Part shown: positions 32,218 through 41,900 of the stretch, in pieces | Layout of the letters: each line of letters starts with the position of its first letter | Numbering within the stretch: position 1 is the stretch's first letter | NCBI RefSeq assembly: GCF_000091545.1 | Contig: NC_006461.1 | Location: forward strand, 135,545 to 199,544 | Source: Thermus thermophilus HB8 | Lineage (GTDB): Bacteria > Deinococcota > Deinococci > Deinococcales > Thermaceae | Direction of reading: 5' to 3' | DNA length: 64,000 nt | Notes under the pieces: generated by a model | Seen by the model: the letters and a program-made list of their open reading frames with translations, nothing else | Databases searched by the model: none | What the model was told of the DNA's origin: nothing | Translations under genes and position numbers: made by a program

Positions 32218-32317
32218 AAAAAGGCCGGGCCCCCGCGGGCACGCCCCGGGGGCCCCTTCCCGAAGGAAGGGACCCCCTACCGGCGAGCTCGCGAGGGCCT
32301 CATTGCGCGCCACTTTA
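32218..32317 (-). promoter_or_regulatory. Aminotransferase leader: putative ribosome-dependent attenuator
   Basis: Minus strand: TTTACA (32341-32336), 18 bp, TAAAGT (32317-32312); 8-codon leader peptide from ATG 32303; hairpin A with arms GGGGTCCCTTCC (32276-32265) and GGAAGGGGCCCC (32260-32249), closed by a TTCG tetraloop; hairpin B with GGGCCCCCG (32255-32247) and CGGGGGCCC (32235-32227); GGCC and T5 (32222-32218); Shine-Dalgarno; ATG 32204. Hairpins A and B share bases 32255-32249 and cannot coexist. B plus T5 resembles a terminator, A an antiterminator. Confidence 0.65.
32277..32303 (-). CDS. Putative leader peptide MRPSRARR
   Basis: ATG AGG CCC TCG CGA GCT CGC CGG TAG, beginning 8 bases after TAAAGT and ending at the base before hairpin A. 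It contains a serine codon (TCG) and four arginine codons, including the less common CGA. Which amino acid is sensed is unclear. Confidence 0.45.
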   Translation of the reverse strand: MRPSRARR

Positions 32318-32343
32318 GCAAAGCCTCCCCGGGCTTGTAAAGT
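32312..32343. promoter_or_regulatory. Symmetric divergent promoters for dnaJ and the aminotransferase
   Basis: Both strands carry TAAAGT as -10 box (plus 32338-32343; minus 32317-32312). Each -10 overlaps the opposite -35: TTTAGC (plus, 32314-32319) and TTTACA (minus, 32341-32336), both with 18-bp spacers. Transcription in the two directions should be mutually exclusive. Confidence 0.6.
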
Positions 32344-32352
32344 GCTAAGTGG

Positions 32353-33405
32353 ATGAAGGACTACTACGCCATCCTGGGGGTGAGCCGGGAGGCCAGCCAG
32401 GAGGAGATCAAGAAGGCCTACCGCCGCCTGGCCCTCAAGTACCACCCCGACCGGAACCCGGGGGACAAGGAGGCGGAGGAGCGCTTCAAGGAGATCAACG
32501 AGGCCTACGCCGTCCTCTCGGACCCGAAGAAACGGGCGGCCTACGACCGGGGCCACCTCGAGGCCCCCGAGTACCGGCCGGAGGACCTCTTTGACCTCTT
32601 CTTCCAGGAGGTCTTCGGCGTCCGCGGCCATAGGAGGCCTCCGCGGGGGGAGGACCTGGAGGCGGAGGTGGAGGTGGAGCTCCAGGACCTCCTCCACGGC
32701 GCCGAGAAGGAGGTGCGCTACACCCGGCTCGTGCCCTGCGAGGCCTGCGGCGGCGAGGGAGGGAGGCGAACCCCCTGCCCCACCTGCCGCGGCCAAGGGG
32801 TGGTGGAGAGCTACCGCCAGAGCTTCTTCGGCACCGTGGTCACCCGGACGGCCTGCCCCCACTGCAAGGGGCGGGGCTACCTCCTCGCGGAAACCTGCCC
32901 CGCCTGCCGCGGCCGGGGCCGGGTGCCCCGGGAAGAGCGGGTCCGGGTGCAGGTGCCCCCGGGGATGGACGAGGGCCACCTCCTCCGCGTGCCCGGCTAC
33001 GGCAACCTGGGCCCTGGAGGGCCCGGGGACCTTTACCTCCGCATCCGGGTCCGCCCCCACCCCCACCTGGAGCGCCAGGGCCCCGACCTCGTCTACCGCC
33101 TCCGCCTGGGGCTCGCCCAGGCGGCTTTGGGGGCGCGGGTGGAGGTGCCGGGCCTCGAGGGCCCCATCCCCCTGGACATCCCCCCCGGGACCGGCCACGG
33201 GGAGGTGTTCGCCCTGGAGGGCGGGGGCCTGCCCCTGCCTGGGGGCCGGGGCCGGGGCACCCTCCGGGTGGTGGTGGAGCTCGCCGTGCCCAAGAAGCTC
33301 TCCCCCAAGGCGCAGAAGCTCCTCCGCGCCTACGCCGAGGAGGTGGGGGAGGAGGTGGCCCCCGAGGGCTTCTGGGAAAGGCTCAAGGGGTTCTTCCGTA
33401 AGTAG
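32353..33405 (+). CDS. dnaJ: DnaJ-type Hsp40 co-chaperone
   Basis: 350 residues. The J domain with HPD (KYHPDRNPGDKEAEERFKEINEAYAVL) stimulates DnaK ATPase. There is almost no Gly/Phe linker. The zinc-finger region has four CxxCxGxG repeats (CEACGGEG, CPTCRGQG, CPHCKGRG, CPACRGRG), followed by the C-terminal substrate-binding domains. ATG 32353 lies 9 bases after the TAAAGT box, so the mRNA is nearly leaderless. dnaK and grpE are not adjacent, so this may be the second dnaJ copy of the genome. Confidence 0.93.
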   Translation: MKDYYAILGVSREASQEEIKKAYRRLALKYHPDRNPGDKEAEERFKEINEAYAVLSDPKKRAAYDRGHLEAPEYRPEDLFDLFFQEVFGVRGHRRPPRGEDLEAEVEVELQDLLHGAEKEVRYTRLVPCEACGGEGGRRTPCPTCRGQGVVESYRQSFFGTVVTRTACPHCKGRGYLLAETCPACRGRGRVPREERVRVQVPPGMDEGHLLRVPGYGNLGPGGPGDLYLRIRVRPHPHLERQGPDLVYRLRLGLAQAALGARVEVPGLEGPIPLDIPPGTGHGEVFALEGGGLPLPGGRGRGTLRVVVELAVPKKLSPKAQKLLRAYAEEVGEEVAPEGFWERLKGFFRK

Positions 33406-33417
33406 GGCCTTCCGTGG

Positions 33418-33520
33418 TATAGTGGGGCATTCCGGGTCGCTTCAGGGTGACCCCAAGGGTCTAAAGCCAACCCTTAAGCCCCGGATGCGGGCCCTCGGGC
33501 CCGGGGAAAGAAGGAGCGGT
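33418..33520 (+). promoter_or_regulatory. Cold-shock gene promoter and structured leader
   Basis: TATAGT (33418-33423) starts a leader of about 90 bases. It can form three hairpins in series: GGGTC/GACCC near 33434-33453, AAGGGT/ACCCTT near 33455-33475, and a strong CCCCGG/CCGGGG-capped stem near 33479-33506, just before AGAAGGAGC. E. coli cspA uses a long structured leader as a thermosensor; a similar role is plausible. Confidence 0.5.
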
Positions 33521-33742
33521 ATGCAGAAGGGTCGGGTCAAGTGGTTCAACGCGGAAAAGGGCTACGGCTTCATTGAGCGGGAAGGCGACACGGACGTCTT
33601 CGTCCACTACACCGCCATCAACGCCAAGGGGTTCCGCACCCTCAACGAGGGGGACATCGTCACCTTTGACGTGGAGCCGGGCCGGAACGGCAAGGGCCCC
33701 CAGGCGGTCAACGTCACGGTGGTGGAGCCCGCGCGGCGCTAA
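33521..33742 (+). CDS. Cold-shock-domain RNA chaperone
   Basis: 73 residues, one OB-fold. RNP1 (KGYGFIE) and RNP2 (DVFVHYTAI) are both intact, with the typical start MQKGRVKWFNAEKG. It binds single-stranded RNA and melts secondary structure. It has its own promoter and terminator, so it is a monocistronic unit. Confidence 0.96.
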   Translation: MQKGRVKWFNAEKGYGFIEREGDTDVFVHYTAINAKGFRTLNEGDIVTFDVEPGRNGKGPQAVNVTVVEPARR

Positions 33743-33756
33743 GCCATAGGACGGCC

Positions 33757-33786
33757 AAGGCCCTGGACTGGGTCCAGGGCCTTTTT
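33757..33786 (+). terminator. Intrinsic terminator of the cold-shock gene
   Basis: AAGGCCCTGGAC (33757-33768), loop TGG, GTCCAGGGCCTT (33772-33783), followed by TTT. Confidence 0.9.
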
Positions 33787-33824
33787 CACATGCCTCTCAG
33801 GGGGTGCGGGGTAGCATGGGGGCG

Positions 33825-34289
33825 ATGCACGTCCTGACCCTGGACCTCGCGCCCGTCACCCCCAAGGACGCCCCCCTCCTCCACCGCGTCTTCCACCTGA
33901 GCCCGAGCTACTTCGCCCTCATCGGGATGGAGCTTCCCACCTTGGAGGACGTGGTCCGGGACCTCCAGACCCTGGAGGTGGACCCCCGGCGCCGCGCCTT
34001 CCTCCTCTTCCTCGGCCAGGAGCCGGTGGGCTATCTGGACGCCAAGCTCGGCTACCCGGAGGCGGAGGACGCCACCCTAAGCCTCCTCCTCATCCGGGAG
34101 GACCACCAGGGCCGGGGACTGGGCCGGCAGGCCCTGGAGCGCTTCGCGGCGGGCTTAGACGGGGTGCGCCGCCTCTACGCCGTGGTCTACGGCCACAACC
34201 CCAAGGCCAAGGCCTTCTTCCAGGCCCAGGGCTTCCGCTACGTAAAGGACGGGGGGCCGACCCTTACCTGGTACGTTCGGCCCCTCTGA
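33825..34289 (+). CDS. GNAT-family N-acetyltransferase
   Basis: 154 residues. The acetyl-CoA loop reads REDHQGRGLGRQALERFA (Q/R-x-x-G-x-G), followed by VVYGHNPKAKAFFQAQGFRYVKDGG, the usual N-P-x-A-x-x-F-y-x-x-G-F ending. Substrate unknown. ATG 33825 was chosen over upstream starts because TAGCAT (33812-33817) lies 7 bases before it; ATG 33816 overlaps this box. Confidence 0.88.
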   Translation: MHVLTLDLAPVTPKDAPLLHRVFHLSPSYFALIGMELPTLEDVVRDLQTLEVDPRRRAFLLFLGQEPVGYLDAKLGYPEAEDATLSLLLIREDHQGRGLGRQALERFAAGLDGVRRLYAVVYGHNPKAKAFFQAQGFRYVKDGGPTLTWYVRPL

Positions 34290-34295
34290 CACCAC

Positions 34296-34323
34296 CCCCT
34301 GCGGGCTTGCGCCAGCATAGGGG
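34296..34323. repeat. Dispersed palindromic element, copy 2 (diverged)
   Basis: CCCCTGCGGGC - TTGC - GCCAGCATAGGGG: the loop and the right arm match copy 1, while the left arm has diverged. It lies between the convergent acetyltransferase and ferredoxin genes. Confidence 0.75.
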
Positions 34324-34373
34324 TCCCAGCAAAAGGTGGAGGCTTCTTTGGGGCCACCCGGGCAAGGGAAGGC

Positions 34374-34405
34374 ACGCCCCGCCCGGGGCCTTCCGGGCGG
34401 GGCGT
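34374..34405. terminator. Bidirectional terminator between the acetyltransferase and ferredoxin genes
   Basis: ACGCCCCGCCCGG (34374-34386) and CCGGGCGGGGCGT (34393-34405) form a perfect 13-bp stem with a 6-base loop. It directly follows the ferredoxin stop; the plus strand continues TTT. Confidence 0.75.
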
Positions 34406-34645
34406 TTACTCTAGGCCGGCGAGCTTGCGGTTCTTCTCAATGTAGGACTTCCACTGCTCCGGGACGTCCTCCTCGGGGTAGATGGCGTTCACCGGGCAGG
34501 CGGGGACGCAGGCCCCGCAGTCAATGCACTCCTCCGGGTGGATGTAGAACTGGTCCCCCCCGTCGTAGATGCACTCCACGGGGCAGACCTCCACGCAGGA
34601 CTGGTCCTTGACGCCGATGCAGGGCTCGCAGATCACGTGCGGCAT
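34406..34645 (-). CDS. fdx: 7Fe ferredoxin ([3Fe-4S][4Fe-4S])
   Basis: 79 residues. The first cluster motif is CIGVKDQSCVEVCPVEC, with the second Cys of a normal CxxCxxC replaced so that a 3Fe-4S cluster is expected. The second is CIDCGACVPACP for 4Fe-4S. This arrangement and length match the well-studied Thermus ferredoxin. It is a likely electron partner of the aldehyde oxidoreductase at 10.3 kb and of other 2-oxoacid or aldehyde enzymes. Confidence 0.95.
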   Translation of the reverse strand: MPHVICEPCIGVKDQSCVEVCPVECIYDGGDQFYIHPEECIDCGACVPACPVNAIYPEEDVPEQWKSYIEKNRKLAGLE

Positions 34646-34675
34646 TCCTCACCTCCCGAGCAACCGCTCCCCCCT

Positions 34676-34702
34676 ATTTTAGGGCAACCCGGCCCCTGTC
34701 AA
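34676..34702 (-). promoter_or_regulatory. Ferredoxin promoter
   Basis: TTGACA (34702-34697) and TAAAAT (34681-34676), separated by only 15 bp; leader about 25 bases with GGGAGGTG before the ATG. Confidence 0.55.
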
Positions 34703-34705
34703 GCC

Positions 34706-35245
34706 CTAGGCCCCGAGGTAGCGGAAGTAGGCCTCCCGGGGCACCGCCCCCAGCACCTCCTCCCCCTGGACCACGAGGACGATGGGGTGCTGGAAGAAGA
34801 GGGGGGCGAGCTCCGTCACCGCCGTCTCCGCCTCCACGCTGGGGACCTCCTCGAGGGGGAGGATGTGGTCGGAAAGGCCGAGGAGGCCCACGGGCCGGCC
34901 CTCCTGGTAGAGGAGGGCGAGGCCCCGGCCCTCGTAGGCCTCCACCCCCTCCACCCGGGCCAAGGGGCGGGCGAGGCGCTTGGCCGCCCGCGGGCCGAAG
35001 AGGCCGGCGGTGAGCAGGGTGGAGCAGGGGATGCGGGTGGCCCTCTGCCCCAGGGCCAGGGACCAGGTGAAGGCCAGGAGGAAGAGGAGCCCCTCCAGGA
35101 GGCCGTAGGCGTTGAACCCCTCCCAGCCCAGCTCCCCCTGGCCGCCGAGGAGGAGGTGGAGGGCCAGGGAGAGGAGGAGGGCGATGACCAGGGAGGCCAG
35201 GTAGGCGAAAAGCCCGGCCAGGCGAAGCTCCCTCACCGTGCGCAT
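34706..35245 (-). CDS. Membrane protein with CBS-like C-terminal region
   Basis: 179 residues. Two hydrophobic hairpins (LAGLFAYLASLVIALLLSLALHLLL and GLLEGLLFLLAFTWSLAL) are followed by a cytoplasmic part that looks like a diverged CBS pair: ALLYQEGRPVGLLGLSDHILPLEEVPSV and VLVVQGEEVLGAVPREAYF. The architecture recalls the tail of CBS-containing site-2 proteases, but no HExxH motif is present. It lies 4 bases after the nucleotidyltransferase, so they form one operon. Function unknown. Confidence 0.65.
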   Translation of the reverse strand: MRTVRELRLAGLFAYLASLVIALLLSLALHLLLGGQGELGWEGFNAYGLLEGLLFLLAFTWSLALGQRATRIPCSTLLTAGLFGPRAAKRLARPLARVEGVEAYEGRGLALLYQEGRPVGLLGLSDHILPLEEVPSVEAETAVTELAPLFFQHPIVLVVQGEEVLGAVPREAYFRYLGA

Positions 35246-35249
35246 GGGT

Positions 35250-35948
35250 CTAGCTTACCAGGTCCTCCTCCCGGTCCACGTCCACCCCCACCTCGGGGTA
35301 GGGGGTGACGAGGGCCCGGGCCTCCACCCCCAGGATCCTTTGGGCCCGGGCCTCCACCTCGGCGAGGGAGAGGCGGCCCAGGAGGAGCTTCAGCAACACG
35401 TCCCACCCCACGAGGCGGGCCAGGGCCAAAGGCCTCTTGCGCAGGGCCACCACCCGCCGGGCCAGGGGAAGGGCCTTCCGGAAGAGGGACTTGTCCAAAA
35501 GGAGAAGGTTGCCGCCGGTGAAGGTCCCCTCCCGGAGGCGGGCGTAGGTGCGCTTGGTCCGGGGAAAGCGGGCCTCCACCGCCTCCTTGGGCACTATGGG
35601 GTAGACCAGGGCCGCCTCAGGAGCCTTATCCAGAACGAAGCGGACCGCCTCCTCCGTGAGGTGGGGGATGTCCCCGGTGGCCACGAGCACGCGCCCCTCC
35701 ACGTGCTCCAGGGCCTGCTCCAGGTTTTCCAGGAGGCCTCCGCGGTCGGGAAGGGTGAGGGCGGGCGCGGGGACGAGGCCGGGGTTCTCCCCCACGTACA
35801 CCGGGGAAAGCCCCGCGGCGTAGAGGGCCTCCAGGACCCACTCCACCATGGGCCGGCCGCGGTAGGGCACGAGGGCCTTGCTCCCCACCCCAAAGCGCTC
35901 GGCCCAGGCCTCCTTGCCCCCGGCGAGAACGATGGCGCTAGGTCTCAC
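35250..35948 (-). CDS. MobA/GlmU-like nucleotidyltransferase
   Basis: 232 residues. The NTP-transferase fold starts MRPSAIVLAGGKEAW with the AGG loop and a catalytic Lys in GVGSKALVPYRGRPMVEW; the metal-binding Asp is in VATGDIPHLTEEAV. The C-terminus ends in TPYPEVGVDVDREEDL, as in MobA-like proteins. It could make a nucleotide sugar or a cofactor nucleotide; the G-rich loop is not specific enough to choose. GTG start, 10 bases after the dnaE stop on the same strand. Confidence 0.8.
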   Translation of the reverse strand: MRPSAIVLAGGKEAWAERFGVGSKALVPYRGRPMVEWVLEALYAAGLSPVYVGENPGLVPAPALTLPDRGGLLENLEQALEHVEGRVLVATGDIPHLTEEAVRFVLDKAPEAALVYPIVPKEAVEARFPRTKRTYARLREGTFTGGNLLLLDKSLFRKALPLARRVVALRKRPLALARLVGWDVLLKLLLGRLSLAEVEARAQRILGVEARALVTPYPEVGVDVDREEDLVS

Positions 35949-35958
35949 GGCCCACCCC

Positions 35959-38900
35959 CTAGAAGGGCACCGCCTCCTGGGCCTCCCCCGCCTGGCCGCC
36001 CTGGAGGAGGACCTCCCGGTCGGGCAGGAGGTAGGCCCGGAACCCCGCGGCCTCGAGGGCCCCCAAGGCCTCCTCCCCCACCCGCACCTCCCTCAGGGCG
36101 AGGAGGGCCTCGCCGAAGGCGCCCTGGACCCGGACGTACAGGGGGAGGGTCCCCGCGTGCTCGTCCAGGAGGCTTTTCAGGTGGGCCACCCCCCGGTCGT
36201 CCAGGAGGGAGGCCTCCACCTCCACCTCGAGGGCCCGGGGGACCTGCTCCAGCTCCTCGTAGGTCCAAACGGCCTGGGCCAGCACCCGCACGCCCCCCTC
36301 CTCCCGCTCCACCTCGGCGAGGACGAGCACGGGGGTGTCCTCCTTGAGCCTCGGGGAGACCTGGTCGTAGGCCCGGCCGAAGGCCACCGCCTCAAGCGCC
36401 CCCGTCTCGTCGGAGAGGACGAAGCGGGCCATCATCCCGCCGCTCTTTGTGGGCTTGCGCACCACCTCCTCCACCATCCCGGCAAGGAGGACCCTAGACC
36501 GGGGCGGCAGGTCCCGGGCCAGGTGGGGAAGCTCCTCCAGGGTGCAGGTGGCCGTCTCCCGGAGCCCGGGGTACCGCAAGATGGGGTGGCCGGAGACGTA
36601 GATCCCCAGGGCCTCCTTCTCGTAGCGGAGCCGGGTGATCTCGTCCAGGGGGGCGGCCTCGGCCAAAGGCGGCTCCTCCACTTCGCTGAAGAGGCCCATC
36701 ATGCCCGAGCGGGCCTTCTCCCGGTTCTCGGCCGCCCACTTGAGGAGCCCTTCCAGGGAGGCGAGGAGCCGCGCCCTTTCCCCGAAGCCGTCCAGGGCGC
36801 CCGCCTTGATGAGGGACTCCAGGGTCCGCTTGTTGAGCACCTTCTCGTCCAGCCGCTTGAGGAAGTCGCCGAGGCTCCGGTAGGGGCCGCCCCGCTCCCG
36901 CTCCCGGAGAATGGCCTCCGCCGCCGCCTCGCCCACGTTCTTCACCGCGGAGAGGCCGAAGAGGATCTGCCGGCCCTGGACCAGGAAGTCAAACCCGGAG
37001 CGGTTGACGTCCGGGGGAAGGACCTCTATGCCCATGGCCCGGGCGTCGCGGATGTACTCGGCCACCTTGTCGGAGTCGTGCCGCTCCACGGAGAGGAGGG
37101 CGGCCATGAACTCCACGGGGTAGTGGGCCTTCACGTAGGCGGTCTGGTAGGAGAGGAGGCTGTAGGCGGCAGCGTGGGAGTTGTGGACGATGACGTCCTC
37201 GGCGACAAAGGTGTGGGTCCCCTCCACGGTGAGGTCAAAGACCTCCTCCTCCCCCAAGGGCTCCACGGCCTCCACCCGGTCCCAATACACCTCGGCCTCG
37301 GCCAGGCGGAGAAGGGCCAGGCTCCCCGTTAGGGCGGCAAGCCGCCCCACCGTGGCCCGGGAAAGCCCCCGCCGCCCCCTGCCGAGGCAGAGGAGCCCTT
37401 CGGCCAAGCCCGCTTCCCGGAGAAGGTCCGCCACCTGCCCTTGGGCCACCTCGGCCACCGCCGCCCTCACCTCCTCCAGGAAGGCGAGGGGGAGGACATC
37501 TCTAGTGCTCCGGCCCGCCTTTTCCCAGGAGGCGAGAAGGGCCTCGAGGTCTTGCCGCCGCTTGCCCACAAGGTAGGGGCCCACCGTTTCGGCGAAGCGG
37601 CGGGCCGCCTCCAGCCCCCCCAGGAGGTAAACGGCATACCCCTTGTACCCCCCGGAAAAGCGTTTTTCCACCAGGCGGGACTGGAGCCCCAGGCGCAGGA
37701 GGAGGTGCTGCACTCCCCAGGCGAGCTCCTTGGAGGCGGTGGCGTAGTGGATGAGCCTCCCCTTCGGGTCCACCCCGCCGTCCCCGGTCCAAAGCCGCCC
37801 CAAAAAGCGGGCCACCTCCTCGGGAGGTAGGCCGAAGACCGCCTCGGGAAGGCGCTTCGTCTTCGCGTCAAGCCCGAGAAGCCCCATCCGCCTCAGGAAG
37901 GCCACCGCGCCCGCCTCTTGCCTCCGGTCCACGCGGCCTACGTAAACGTGGGCCACCCCCCGGCGCCAGACCACCCGGATGCGGGTGTTGGGGAAGGCCC
38001 GCAAAGCCTCCTCCATGGCGGCGAGCTCCTCCTCGGAGGAGGTATAGAGGTAAACGCCGGAAGGGTGACGGAGATGGCCTTCGGCCAGGGCGAAGCCCAA
38101 AAGGTCCAGCTCGTGGCCCTCCAGGTGGAGGGAAGGCCGATAGGAGAGGTGGCGGGGCAGGGCCACGTAATCCCCAGGCGCCAAGGTCCCCAAAGGCCGC
38201 CACCCCTCCGGGGTGTAGACGGGGTGGTTGGCCGTGGCCTCCAAGACCCGGCCCGTGGCGGTGCGGAGGGCGTAGACCTGGGCCTTTCCGCTCGGGAAGG
38301 CGGCCACCACGGGCCGCGGCACCAGGCGGAGGCGGGCCTCGTCCAGGGAAACCACCCAGACCCCCTTCGCCTCGCCCCGGACGATCTCCCCCACGCGCAC
38401 CACCCTCCCGGTGCACCAGTCCACCACCCGGGCCCGGGCGGGGAGGCATTTGTTGAAGCCGTAGTTGGCGAAGGCCTCCAGCATGTCAAAGAGGCGGTTG
38501 GCCTCCTCCTCGGGCACGCCCCTTTCCTTGGCCCCCTGGACGAAGCGCTCCCGGTGGGACTTCATCTCCTCCACCTTCTTCTTGCCCATGGAGTTGTGGA
38601 CCACAAGGTCCTCGGACACGAAGTTGGCGAAGGGGGGCACCCGGAGATCAAAGGTGCGGGCCTTTCCCGCAGGCTCTACCGCCACGATGGGGTCCCACAG
38701 AACCTGACCTTCTGCCAAGGCCTCGAGGCCCGGGTCGGCAAAGGCCTCCCCCAGGAGGAAGAGGCGGTGGCGGAAGAGGTAGCGGCGGGGGCGCTTGAGG
38801 TTAAGACCGCTGGAGAGGCAGCTCCCCGCTACGGCGACCCTTCTCCCCGCCTCACTCCAGGAAAGCCCGCTCCTTCTCTTGGCCTCCGAGATGCGGTAGG

Positions 38901-41900
38901 CCACCGCAGGAGGCACGAGGCGAAGGTGCCAGCCCTGGCCAGGAAGGCGTCTTCTGGCTTCAGCCTCCAAGGCAGCCAACCGTTCGCGCTTAGCCCCCAA
39001 GAGATAGGGGCCGATGAGCTCAGCAAAGCGAAGGATATCCTCCCGGCCCGAGATCAGAACCTCGTGGGCTCGAGGTCCCCTGGAGCGCAGTTGGCTCGTG
39101 ATTCCCAGGCGGAGGAGGAGGTGGGCCACGTCCTGCGCCAAACCTAGGCTGGCCGAGCTGTACGAGATGCGCTTTTTCTCCACGGAGCCATCGGTGCTGA
39201 AGAGGCGGCCAAGGAAGAGGGCCAAGGCCTCCCTGCGGTAGCGGAACACCTCCTCGGGTACCCGCTTCTCCTCTGCCTTGGCCACCATCCCGGCCTCCAC
39301 CACCAGGCGCTTCACCGGATCCTGGGCCCCGGGCCTCGGGGCCAGGGTGGCTAAGGTCACCACCCCCGTGGTGGGGTGGACGTAGGCTTTGACCTTGGCC
39401 CCCAAAGCCTCGGCGCACCGCCGATAGGCGGCCAGGAGCTCGGGGTCCTTGGAGTAGAAGAAGGCGTTCGGCCTCGTCCCCCTGCGGCCGGAGAGCTTCG
39501 TGTTACCGTCCCCTAGCAGCAAGGCCAAGAGGGTAACCCGTTCTTCGGGTGGGGCGAGATGTCCGGCCACAGGAAGTTCGGCAGGTACAGCGATGGGCGT
39601 ACCCAGGGGCAGGTCGCAAAGGGGCTTCCACCCTTCCGGGGTCAGGAGAGGGTGGTCAGGGGTGAGGACTAGGGTGCGGCCGCTCCGGGTCCTGAGCCGC
39701 ACCACCTCCCGGACGCCGCTTTCCAGAACCTCCAGCACCGGGACCCGGTAGAGGCGGTAATCGGGGCCGAGGGAGAAGACCTCCATGCCGGGCCGCACCT
39801 TCTCTATGGGCACCCTCTGACCCGTAGCCGCATCCAGGACCAGACTTCCCTCCGCCAAACACCGCCGGAGGAGGTCCGCCTCGCCCAGGGAGTACCCCGC
39901 CACGGCCGAGGCGATCTGCATGATCTGCTCCTGGTAGACGGGAATGCCGTAGGTCTCGTCCAGGATGGGCTTTAGGTACTTCTCGGCGTGGGGAAACTCG
40001 CTGTAGCTCACGGGCTCCAGCCCGTGGTGGCGGCGGATGTAGGTGGGGATGTGCTCCATGGGCCCGGGGCGGTAGAGGGAGAGGATGGCGATCAGGTCCT
40101 CAAAGCGCCGCGGCTTGAGGCCGCGGAGCGTGGCGGTCATCCCCCCCGACTCCAGCTGGAAGACCCCCTTGGTCTCCCCCCGGGAGAGGAGGGCGAAGGT
40201 CTTGGGGTCGTCCAGGGGGAGGGCATCGTAGTCCAGCTCCACCCCCTGGGACGCCTTGACGATGCGCTTGACCTCGTCCAGGAAGGTGAGGGTGCGGAGG
40301 CCCAAAAAGTCCATCTTCAAAAGGCCCAAGGCCTCCACCGCCCCCATGTCGTACTGGGTGACGGGCCGCCCTTCCTGGTCGCGCATGAGGGGGACGAGGT
40401 CCGTGAGGGGCTCGGCGGCGATCACCACCCCGGCGGCGTGGACGGAGGCGTGGCGGTTCAGGCCCTCCAGGCGCATGGCCACCTCGAGGACCTCCCGCAC
40501 CTTGGGGTCCTTCTCCATCTCCGCCCTAAGCTCCGGCACCACCTGGATGGCCTCCTGCAGGGGCTTGGGCTTCCCGAACTGCACCGGGATGAGCTTGGCC
40601 AATTCCTCCGCCTTCTTGTGGGGGATGCCGTAGACCCGGGCCACGTCCTTGAGGGCGGCCTTGGAGGCGAGGCTTCCCAGGGTGCCGATCTGGGCCACCT
40701 TGTCCTCGCCGTAGCGCTCCCGCACGTACTGGATCACCCGGTCCCGCTCCCGGTCGGAGAAGTCCGTGTCAATGTCGGGCATGGAGACCCTCTCCGGGTT
40801 CAGGAAGCGCTCAAAGAGGAGGCCGAAGCGGAGGGGGTCAATGTTGGTGATCCCCACGGCGTAGGCCACCAGGCTCCCGGCGGCGCTCCCCCTGCCGGGC
40901 CCCACGGAGACGCCGTTTCTCCGGGCCCAGTTGATGTAGTCCTGGACGATGAGGAAGTAGCCGGGAAACCCCATGCGCTCTATCACGGAAAGCTCGTAAA
41001 GGGCCCGGTGGAAAATGGCCTCCGCCGTCCACTCCTTGACCCCGGCCAAAGGGGGGAGGCTCTTCATGAGCCTCTCCCAAGCCTCCCGCTCCACCTGGGC
41101 CAAGGCCTCGGCCAAGGCCTCCCCGTCCCCGTGGGGGGGAAGCTTCCCCAAAAGGCGGAAGACCTCCCGGTAGAAGCCCTCGGTGATCCGGTCCGGGTAG
41201 CGGCGGAGGAGCCCCTTGAAGGTGAGCTCCATGAGGTACTGGGCCTCGGTCCGCCCCTCGGGGAGGGGGAAGCGGGGGATGCGGTAGACCATCTTGTCCC
41301 CGATGGGCAGCTCCACGTTGCACATGCGGGCGATCTCCACGGTGTTGTCAAAGGGCTCGTCCCCCCACTCCTCCTCGGGGAACATGGCCCGCATCTCCTC
41401 GGGGGTCTTCACGTAGAACTCGTCGCAGGGGAAGCGCCAGCGCCCGGGGTCGTCCAGGGTGCTCTTGGACTGGATGGCGAGGAGGACCTCGTGGGCGCGG
41501 GCGTCCTCCTTCCTCACGTAATGGCCGTCGTTGGTGGCCACCATCCCCAGGCCGTACTTTCGGGCGAACTCCTTGAGGACCTCGTTGACCTTTTTCTGCT
41601 CGGGGAGGCCGTGGTTCTGGATCTCAATGAAGAAGCGGTCCTTGAAGATGGAGAGGTACTCGTTGAGCCGGGCCTCGGCCAGGTCCAGACGGTCCTGGAG
41701 GATGAACTGGGGGATCTCCGCCCCGAGGCACCCCGAGAGGGCGATGAGGCCCTCGGCGTGCTCGCGCAGGATCTCCCGGTCAATCCGGGGCTTTTCGTAA
41801 AACCCCTCCAGGTAAGCCCGGCTCGCCAGGCGCACCAGGTTCTGGTACCCCGTGAAGTCCTTGGCGAGGAGGGTGAGGTGAAAGTAGCCCCCGTCTAGGC

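Noticed and set aside
39988..41898. A 636-codon plus-strand open frame opposite dnaE.
   Set aside because: No motif; mirrors the dnaE codon pattern.
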